A DNA stretch of 5,042 nucleotides from Flavobacteriaceae bacterium UBA3078. Lineage in GTDB: Bacteria; Bacteroidota; Bacteroidia; Flavobacteriales; Flavobacteriaceae. The notes beneath the pieces are model-generated. The model was not told the DNA's origin. It searched no databases and worked only from the letters and a program-made list of their open reading frames with translations. Every line of letters begins with the position of its first letter. Within the stretch, counting starts at the first letter, position 1. The position numbers and the translations under genes are program-made. The stretch spans positions 4,300-9,341 of the forward strand of contig DFBO01000278.1 in NCBI GenBank assembly GCA_002366675.1, given 5' to 3'. Of this stretch, positions 1 to 5,042 are shown one piece after another.

Positions 1-623
1 TTGTTTCGCCTTATTATGTTTATGCAGATAAAACAAATGAACTAGTCTTTAAAAATGTTTCAGTTGAGTTTTATCCAGACACTTTTTATGACGATTTTTA
101 TATAGATTTCTCAGTTAGTAACGATACACTTACACTTCATGAAAATACGATTCCAATAAAAAAACATTTTAATATTACTTTCGATATAAGTAACTATAAA
201 GAAGAAGATTCAAAATATTTATACATTGCTAGACTTGTTGGTTACAAAAAATATCCTTGGTATTCTAACACGAAAAGAGAAGGCAATAAGCTTTCAACAA
301 TCACTAGAGATTTAGGAATGTATACAGCTGTAATTGACTCTATTAGCCCTAAAATACGATCTGTAAATTTTTCTGAAGGAAAATGGTTGAGCAAATACCG
401 CTTTCTAAAACTTAAAATTGAAGATACTGAATCTGGCATATCTAATTTTAGAGCAACTGTAAATGGTAAATGGATATTAATGGAGTATGATTACAAAACA
501 AAAACATTAACTTATGATTTTAACGACGGAATTATTACAGAAACAAAAAATAATTTAAAGCTAATTGTTACGGATAATGTTGGAAATAATTCTACTTTTG
601 AAACTACGTTTTACAGAAAATAA
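1..623 (+). CDS. C-terminal part of probable M23-family metallopeptidase (5' end outside window)
   Basis: An open frame with no stop runs from base 3 (first complete codon) to the TAA at 621-623, giving 206 residues. It enters the window already coding, so the ATG at 318 is internal and not a start. The visible part has no catalytic motif: the zinc ligands of M23 (LytM-type) peptidases would lie upstream. It reads as alternating beta strands of one or two Ig-like domains. The last 100 residues carry the pattern I associate with the tail of flavobacterial M23 peptidases: LGMYTAVIDSISPKI, then GKWLS, then IEDTESGIS, NGKWILMEYDY, TYDFNDG, and VTDNVGNNSTFE close to the end. Family members act on peptidoglycan or other cell-wall peptides in the periplasm. 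The receptor gene starts 15 bp downstream with no terminator between, so the two are probably co-transcribed. The assignment rests on remembered family resemblance of a non-catalytic domain; another periplasmic or surface protein with Ig-like folds is possible. Confidence 0.72.
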   Translation, partial: VSPYYVYADKTNELVFKNVSVEFYPDTFYDDFYIDFSVSNDTLTLHENTIPIKKHFNITFDISNYKEEDSKYLYIARLVGYKKYPWYSNTKREGNKLSTITRDLGMYTAVIDSISPKIRSVNFSEGKWLSKYRFLKLKIEDTESGISNFRATVNGKWILMEYDYKTKTLTYDFNDGIITETKNNLKLIVTDNVGNNSTFETTFYRK

Positions 624-638
624 AAAAAAACAATTCTT

Positions 639-3098
639 TTGAATAATAAATATCAACTATTTAGTTTTCTCCTATTTTTAATTTCGTTTATAGGATATTC
701 TCAAACAGGAACCCTTAAAGGTGTTATTCTAGACGATGCCAACAATCCCATTCCAAATGTTAACATTAAGGCTGGTGATAAAGGAACTGTTACTAATGAT
801 AATGGTTTCTATATTTTAAAAATAGCAGCAGATCAAGATGTTATTGTAGAATTCTCGCATCTTTCTTATAAAAGCATTATAGCTCCTTTTAATTTAAAAA
901 ATGGCGAAGAAATTGAGTTTCACCCAGTCATGAAGGTATCTGTTGAGCAAATTTCAACAGTTGTAATCTCAAGTAAAAAACGAAAGGATGTTGAAGGCAT
1001 TGTGTCGTTAGAACCTCAAGCCATTAGACTAATTCCTGGCGCCAATGCTGGTGTTGAAAACCTTTTAAAAACGCTTCCTGGTGTTAGTAGTAATAATGAG
1101 CTAAGTACACAGTATTCAGTAAGAGGTGGTAACTACGACGAGAATTTAATTTACGTTAATGGCATTGAGATTTACAGACCCTTTTTAGTACGTTCTGGAC
1201 AGCAAGAAGGTTTAAGTTTTGTAAATCCAGATATGGTACAAAATGTCGATTTTTCTGCTGGTGGCTTTCAAGCCAAATATGGAGATAAATTAGCTTCTGT
1301 TTTAGATATAACATATAGAAAACCTTATGATTTTGGTATTAGTGCAGACCTAAGTTTACTTGGAGGAAGCCTTACTGCTGAAGCTATAAGCAAAAACACC
1401 AAACTTTCTGGAATTGTAGGTGTTAGATATAGAGACAATAGTTTATTTGTGAATGCAAAAGAAACTGAAACAAATTACAATCCTACTTTTTTAGATATAC
1501 AAACTCAAATTAACTATAATGTTTCAGATAAATTTAGTGTTAGTTTTTTAGGAAACGCCTCATTAAACAAATACAATTACGAACCAAAAACTAGACAAAC
1601 CAATTTTGGTACTTTAGAAAACCCTTTAGCATTATTGGTTTTTTATGAAGGTCAGGAAAAAGACGAATATCAAACATTATTTGGTGCTTTAAAAGGAACT
1701 TATTTATTAAACGATAAAGTAACACTTAATTTAACAGCCTCTACCTATCATACAACCGAAGAAGAATACTTCGACATCTTGGCTCAATACAGATTAGGTG
1801 AAGTGAATACAGATATTGGTGGCGAAGAGCTTGGCGAAGTAGAATTTAGCGAAGGCATTGGAGGGCAATTAAATCATGGTCGAAACGATTTAGATGCACT
1901 TATTACAAATATAGAGCATAGTGGAAAGTACTCTCTAGAAAATGACGATTTCGAATGGTCTATAAAATATACCAACGAAGATATTAGAGACCGTTTAGTT
2001 GAATGGGAAGTTGTAGATTCTGCAGGATTTTCTATAAACCCTCCAAACATAGATGCTTTTAACGATCAACCATATTCTCCATACGAAGGCCCTTTAGTAG
2101 CGTTTCAAAATGTAAGAACTAAAAACGAAACAACCATTCAAAGACTTCAAGGGTATTTACAATGGAGCAGAAGAGCGACTATGGGTGAAAATGAGGTTTG
2201 GTTTAATGTTGGTGCACGTGTGCATAATTGGACAGTAAGTGGCGAAGGCATTGAAAACACAACCCAAACTATTATAAGTCCGAGAGCTCAATTTGCTATA
2301 AAACCAAATTGGAAAAAAGACATGCTTTTTAGAATTGGTGGTGGTATCTATTCTCAACCTCCTTTTTATAGAGAGTTACGCAATTCTTTAGGAATTGTCA
2401 ATCCTAATGTTAAAGCACAAAAATCTTTTCAAGTGGTTGTTGGTAATGATTTCAGTTTTAAAATGTGGGAAAGACCTTTTAAACTTACTACAGAAGCTTA
2501 TTACAAATACATAACAGATGTAAACCCATATACTGTTGAAAATGTTCGTATTAGATACAGAGCAACAAACAATGCTACGGCTTATGCATATGGTTTAGAT
2601 ATGAGATTAAATGGAGAGTTTGTGCCAGGAACAGAATCTTGGTTTAGTTTTGGTTATTTAAAAACCCAAGAGAATATTGACGAACGAGGCTATATAGCCA
2701 GACCAACAGATCAACGTTTAAAGTTTGCAGCATTGTTTCAAGATTATGTGCCTAGCTTACCAAAAATGAAAATGTATTTAAACCTAGTTTATAATACAGG
2801 ACTTCCTGGAGGTTCGCCAAGCTATGCAGATCCTTATGTATATCAAAACCGCTTACCAGATTACAAACGTGCAGATATTGGTTTACAATACGTTATTGTT
2901 GATTTAAACGAAACTCATAACGGTTGGAGAAAACCATTTAAATATTTATCTCTTGGATTAGAAATATTTAATATTTTCGACGCTCAAAACTCGATAACTA
3001 ATACTTGGGTTAGAGACGTTTACAGCAAAAGACAATATGCTATTCCTAACTATTTAACACCAAGAGTCTTTAATGTTAGAACAACTATGAAGTTTTAA
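639..3098 (+). CDS. TonB-dependent outer-membrane receptor with N-terminal carboxypeptidase-regulatory-like domain
   Basis: A complete 819-residue outer-membrane transporter that would take up a ligand using energy passed on by TonB-ExbBD. Residues 1-21 are a signal peptide (hydrophobic FSFLLFLISFIGY, probable cleavage before Gln22). Residues about 23-100 form a CarboxypepD_reg-like beta-sandwich (GTLKGVILDDANNPIPNV, then GTVTNDNGFYIL). A TonB-box-like stretch, ISTVVISSKK, lies at 105-114. The plug covers about 130-228, with LLKTLPGV, the YSVRGGNYDENLIYVNG signature and GGFQAKYGDKLASVLDI. The rest is the beta-barrel, including GLDMRLNGEF, PTDQRLKFA and a final strand ending in Phe (NVRTTMKF), the usual outer-membrane-protein terminus. 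The start is TTG: a stop at 621 in the same frame, only ATT and CTT as other near-start codons, and the signal peptide beginning here all favour it; the first in-frame ATG is residue 98. No SusD gene follows, so it is not a SusCD pair, and the substrate is unknown. Confidence 0.95.
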   Translation: MNNKYQLFSFLLFLISFIGYSQTGTLKGVILDDANNPIPNVNIKAGDKGTVTNDNGFYILKIAADQDVIVEFSHLSYKSIIAPFNLKNGEEIEFHPVMKVSVEQISTVVISSKKRKDVEGIVSLEPQAIRLIPGANAGVENLLKTLPGVSSNNELSTQYSVRGGNYDENLIYVNGIEIYRPFLVRSGQQEGLSFVNPDMVQNVDFSAGGFQAKYGDKLASVLDITYRKPYDFGISADLSLLGGSLTAEAISKNTKLSGIVGVRYRDNSLFVNAKETETNYNPTFLDIQTQINYNVSDKFSVSFLGNASLNKYNYEPKTRQTNFGTLENPLALLVFYEGQEKDEYQTLFGALKGTYLLNDKVTLNLTASTYHTTEEEYFDILAQYRLGEVNTDIGGEELGEVEFSEGIGGQLNHGRNDLDALITNIEHSGKYSLENDDFEWSIKYTNEDIRDRLVEWEVVDSAGFSINPPNIDAFNDQPYSPYEGPLVAFQNVRTKNETTIQRLQGYLQWSRRATMGENEVWFNVGARVHNWTVSGEGIENTTQTIISPRAQFAIKPNWKKDMLFRIGGGIYSQPPFYRELRNSLGIVNPNVKAQKSFQVVVGNDFSFKMWERPFKLTTEAYYKYITDVNPYTVENVRIRYRATNNATAYAYGLDMRLNGEFVPGTESWFSFGYLKTQENIDERGYIARPTDQRLKFAALFQDYVPSLPKMKMYLNLVYNTGLPGGSPSYADPYVYQNRLPDYKRADIGLQYVIVDLNETHNGWRKPFKYLSLGLEIFNIFDAQNSITNTWVRDVYSKRQYAIPNYLTPRVFNVRTTMKF

Positions 3099-3124
3099 AA
3101 CTTCTATCAATACATATAGAAAAC

Positions 3125-3160
3125 AAAAAACCTTCAGAAATTTAAACTGAAGGTTTTTTT
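3125..3160. terminator. Bidirectional intrinsic terminator between convergent genes
   Basis: A perfect 13-bp inverted repeat has left arm AAAAAACCTTCAG (3125-3137), a 9-base loop (3138-3146) and right arm CTGAAGGTTTTTT (3147-3159), with one further T at 3160. The G+C-containing core is 7 bp (CCTTCAG/CTGAAGG). The T run lies on the + strand side and the matching A run becomes a U run in the - strand transcript, so the same hairpin can end both. It lies 26 bp past the receptor stop and 18 bp past the desulfurase stop, where a shared terminator is expected. Confidence 0.9.
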
Positions 3161-3178
3161 GTATCTATTTAATACAAC

Positions 3179-4327
3179 TTACTTTTCTACAAACTCTTTA
3201 AGAGTATCAATAACATAATCTATTTCCTCTTTCGTATTGTATTTACAAAACGAGAATCTAATAGATGGTTTCTTCTGGTCTTCTTCATCTAAAATATGTG
3301 CTAATACATGAGAGCCTTTTCCACTTCCACTTTGGCAAGCACTTCCTTTAGAACATGCAACACCTTTTAAATCTAATTGAAACTGAAGAGTCAATGCTTT
3401 TTCGGCAGACATTGGCAGACAAACATTTATTAAGGTATAGGTGCTTTTAGAATCGTCTGAACAATTACCATTAAACTTAACTTCAGGAATAGCTTTTTTA
3501 ATCTCTGATTTAAAATAACCTTTTAAACCTTCAACATAAACTCTCTCATCTTCCAAATTTTTATAAGCCAAAACAAAAGCTGTCTCTAATCCTTTAATAT
3601 TATGTGTAGGCTCTGTTCCTGCTCTAAAACCACGCTCTTGAGAACCACCAAAAATAAGTGGTTTTAAAGTATTACTCTTTCTAATAAAAGCAAACCCAAT
3701 GCCTTTAGGTCCATGAAATTTATGTGCAGCAGCAGTCATAAAATCAATAGGTGTCTTTTCTACATCCCATTTATAATGACCAATAGACTGAACTGTATCA
3801 CTATGAAATAAGGCGTTATTTGCTTTACAAAGCATCGACACTTTATCAATATCTAATATGTTACCAACTTCGTTATTAACATGCATTAAGCTCACTAATT
3901 TTCTTTCATCATTTGCAGTTAGCAAACGTTCTAAATCAGCATAATCTGGTGTGCCACATTCTTGGAGTTTTACATATTCTACAGTTACATCATATTCATT
4001 TCTCAATTCTTCAACAGTATGTAAAACAGCATGATGCTCTATTGGAGACGTAATAATTGTTGTTACATTGGCATCCCTAACAGCACAACGCAAAATCATG
4101 TTATCTGCTTCCGTACCTCCAGAAGTAAAAATTATTTCTTGCGGTGAAGCATTCAATTCTTTTGCTATAATTTTTCTAGTAGTTTCAATAATGGACTTTG
4201 AAGCTCTACCATATGCATGAGTTGAAGAAGGATTTCCATAAGAATTTAATAACGTCTCTTGCATGACTTGGATAACTTCTTCTCTAACTTGTGTGGTTGC
4301 AGCACTATCAAAATATACAGGTTTCAT
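3179..4327 (-). CDS. Cysteine desulfurase, IscS/NifS class (PLP-dependent, class V aminotransferase fold)
   Basis: A complete 382-residue cytosolic enzyme of normal family length that converts L-cysteine to L-alanine and holds the sulfur as a persulfide for Fe-S cluster assembly, tRNA thiolation or other sulfur uses. Visible landmarks are FDSAATT at 6-12, SGGTEADN at 69-76 (cofactor phosphate region), IEHHAVLH at 96-103 with the His that stacks on PLP, HVNNEVGN at 149-156, HSDTVQSIGH at 175-184 with the PLP-contacting Asp177, HKFHGPKGIGF at 202-212 with Lys203 as the PLP Schiff-base lysine, RAGTEP at 235-240, and GSACQSGS at 328-335 with Cys331 as the persulfide cysteine. The GSAC loop followed by SHVL is typical of class I (IscS/NifS); SufS-type class II has a different loop. 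The ATG at 4325-4327 gives the canonical N-terminus. It stands alone: no iscU, iscR or suf gene is visible, so its acceptor is unknown. A promoter-like sequence lies upstream at 4367-4396. Confidence 0.96.
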   Translation of the reverse strand: MKPVYFDSAATTQVREEVIQVMQETLLNSYGNPSSTHAYGRASKSIIETTRKIIAKELNASPQEIIFTSGGTEADNMILRCAVRDANVTTIITSPIEHHAVLHTVEELRNEYDVTVEYVKLQECGTPDYADLERLLTANDERKLVSLMHVNNEVGNILDIDKVSMLCKANNALFHSDTVQSIGHYKWDVEKTPIDFMTAAAHKFHGPKGIGFAFIRKSNTLKPLIFGGSQERGFRAGTEPTHNIKGLETAFVLAYKNLEDERVYVEGLKGYFKSEIKKAIPEVKFNGNCSDDSKSTYTLINVCLPMSAEKALTLQFQLDLKGVACSKGSACQSGSGKGSHVLAHILDEEDQKKPSIRFSFCKYNTKEEIDYVIDTLKEFVEK

Positions 4328-4366
4328 AAACTTATTTTAATATGAAATTAAATTATAATAAAGGAA

Positions 4367-4396
4367 CAAAAATAAAGCAATTAAAATTATTTACAA
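4367..4396 (-). promoter_or_regulatory. Probable Bacteroidota-type promoter for the cysteine desulfurase gene
   Basis: Read on the - strand, TTG (4396-4394) is followed after 19 bp by TATTTTTG (4374-4367). This matches the Bacteroidota sigma-A pattern of a -33 TTG and a -7 TAnnTTTG with normal spacing. Transcription would start near base 4360, leaving a leader of roughly 30 bases before the ATG at 4327. The DNA is very A+T rich, so a chance match is possible, but position, spacing and the matching copy facing the other way support it. Confidence 0.65.
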
Positions 4397-4405
4397 GAAG
4401 CCTCG

Positions 4406-4434
4406 TTGTATATTTACTAAATCTTTTATTTTTG
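4406..4434 (+). promoter_or_regulatory. Probable Bacteroidota-type promoter for the lipoprotein gene
   Basis: TTG (4406-4408) is followed after 18 bp by TATTTTTG (4427-4434), again fitting the -33/-7 consensus of Bacteroidota housekeeping promoters. The predicted start site is near 4440, so the leader before the ATG at 4455 would be only about 15 bases, and it is A+T rich with no clear Shine-Dalgarno sequence. The -33 elements of this and the opposing promoter are 9 bp apart, so the two polymerases would sit side by side and could interfere with or help each other. Confidence 0.65.
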
Positions 4435-4454
4435 TTCCAAATTCAATTAAAGCT

Positions 4455-5042
4455 ATGCGAAATTTAATAACCATAATGTCTATACTTTTATTAATGACTT
4501 CATGCGATGATGGAGATGTTATTTTGGTTCAATTAGATTTCGATGATAGCTTTGAAGCTTGTGGCGAATTGGTATTTTATAATGTAAGAGAAAACCCAGC
4601 AGAATCTCTTTCACTACAAATAAATGCACCTACTTTGACACTAGATGATGTTTTAGAAACTGATTTTATTGATAGTGACTCATTTATTGTTGTATTAGTT
4701 AATCCAGAAATTACTGGAACTATTGATGGTGAAACTAATATTTTCAACTACAGAAGTTATAATTCGTTTTCAAATAATTTGTTTTGTAACGACGTGCCTC
4801 CTTCTAATCTACAAATTTCTGATGATCAATCAAGTAGTTCAGGGGATTTTACAATTACAACTACCTTTGTTGAAGACGACGAAGATGGTATTCCTGCAGA
4901 AATGGAAGATTTAAATGGTAATGGCAATTTATATGATGATGATACAGATGGCGATGGTTTACCAAACTTTATAGATGAAGACGACGATGGAGATAATGTT
5001 TTAACCGTAACTGAACTTATTGATTATGATGAAGACGATGAT
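4455..5042 (+). CDS. Lipoprotein with thrombospondin-type-3-like Asp-rich calcium-binding repeats (3' end outside window)
   Basis: An open frame runs from the ATG at 4455 to the window edge without a stop, giving 196 residues. Residues 1-17 are a lipoprotein signal (MRNLITIMSILLLMTSC) with lipobox LMTSC and lipidated Cys17. Asp18, Asp19 and Asp21 follow at once, resembling the acidic export signal that sends Bacteroidota lipoproteins to the cell surface. Residues about 22-137 form an unrecognised, probably beta-rich domain with two further cysteines, Cys36 and Cys111, which could form a disulfide in the envelope. From about residue 140 the sequence becomes Asp-rich with DEDGIP, LNGNGN, DTDGDGLPNFID and EDDDGDN, the DxDxDG pattern of thrombospondin type 3 repeats that bind calcium. 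It begins beside its own promoter and diverges from the desulfurase. ATG at 4455 is chosen because the next in-frame ATG (Met8) would leave too short a signal peptide. The function is unknown, and any C-terminal enzymatic or anchoring domain would lie beyond the window. Confidence 0.88.
   Translation, partial: MRNLITIMSILLLMTSCDDGDVILVQLDFDDSFEACGELVFYNVRENPAESLSLQINAPTLTLDDVLETDFIDSDSFIVVLVNPEITGTIDGETNIFNYRSYNSFSNNLFCNDVPPSNLQISDDQSSSSGDFTITTTFVEDDEDGIPAEMEDLNGNGNLYDDDTDGDGLPNFIDEDDDGDNVLTVTELIDYDEDDD

Larger units (their letters stand above)
4363..4438. repeat. Perfect 14-bp inverted repeat spanning the divergent promoter region
   Basis: The left arm GGAACAAAAATAAA (4363-4376) is the exact reverse complement of the right arm TTTATTTTTGTTCC (4425-4438), separated by 48 bp. 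Nested inside is a second pair, TACAA (4392-4396) and TTGTA (4406-4410), sharing almost the same centre near base 4401. The outer arms contain the -7-like elements of the two divergent promoters and the inner arms contain their -33-like elements, so the symmetry is mainly that of two nearly identical promoters placed back to back. A binding site for a dimeric regulator is an alternative that the sequence cannot exclude. Confidence 0.75.

Noticed and set aside
242..439. Open frame of 65 codons on the - strand
   Set aside because: It lies antisense to the peptidase C-terminal coding frame, which has clear family-like sequence; its translation shows no recognisable motif.
318..623. ATG at 318 as the start of a separate 101-residue protein
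   Set aside because: The same frame is open to the left edge and encodes continuous beta-domain sequence, so 318 is an internal methionine of a larger protein.
2157..2357. Open frame of 66 codons on the - strand inside the receptor gene
   Set aside because: It is a shadow of the receptor barrel coding sequence, with no promoter, motif or conserved-looking product.
4363..4438. Phase-variable invertible promoter or recombinase attachment site
   Set aside because: The repeat arms are the -7 elements themselves, both flanking genes already have an outward promoter, inversion would change little, and no recombinase gene is visible.
4723..4914. Open frame of 63 codons on the + strand with hydrophobic start
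   Set aside because: It is in a different frame from the lipoprotein, whose frame has a lipobox and Asp-rich repeats running through the same bases; the hydrophobic look comes from T-rich out-of-frame codons.
4872..5042. GAT/GAC-rich stretch as a DNA tandem repeat or microsatellite
   Set aside because: The repetition follows from codons for Asp and Glu in calcium-binding repeats; the DNA unit is irregular and the reading frame stays open.
1..5042. tRNA, rRNA, CRISPR array, riboswitch, insertion sequence or phage gene
   Set aside because: Nothing of this kind was seen by reading both strands: coding sequence fills the window except for short gaps of 15, 80 and 127 bp, which hold only a terminator and promoters.

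Overview
The window looks like ordinary chromosomal DNA from a marine-type Flavobacteriaceae bacterium (phylum Bacteroidota). The evidence is strong A+T richness, a TonB-dependent receptor with an N-terminal carboxypeptidase-regulatory-like domain, a lipoprotein with an acidic stretch straight after the lipid cysteine, promoter-like sequences of the Bacteroidota type (TTG about 19 bp before TAnnTTTG), and no strong Shine-Dalgarno sequences. Species cannot be named from the sequence.

Layout. (1) Bases 1-623, + strand: the C-terminal 206 residues of a protein that resembles the tail of flavobacterial M23-family metallopeptidases; the catalytic part lies upstream of the window. (2) Bases 639-3098, + strand: a complete 819-residue outer-membrane TonB-dependent receptor, starting at TTG only 15 bp after the previous stop and almost certainly in the same transcript. 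(3) Bases 3125-3160: a 13-bp stem-loop with an A run on one side and a T run on the other, able to end transcription from both directions. (4) Bases 3179-4327, - strand: a complete 382-residue PLP-dependent cysteine desulfurase of the IscS/NifS class, convergent with the receptor. (5) Bases 4328-4454: a 127-bp divergent promoter region with near mirror symmetry, in which a perfect 14-bp inverted repeat contains the -7 element of each promoter. (6) Bases 4455-5042, + strand: the first 196 residues of a lipoprotein whose sequence turns into Asp-rich, calcium-binding thrombospondin-type-3-like repeats and runs off the window.

How they fit together. The peptidase and receptor form one envelope-related transcription unit. 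The desulfurase is a separate single-gene unit that supplies sulfur for Fe-S clusters or thiolated tRNA, and no isc or suf partner genes are visible. The lipoprotein is a third unit, divergent from the desulfurase and probably exported to the outer membrane or cell surface.

I found no mobile element, CRISPR array, RNA gene or phage gene, and nothing that I can defend as an undescribed system. The least ordinary points are the symmetric divergent promoter, the same-frame junction between peptidase and TTG-started receptor, and the unidentified lipoprotein.
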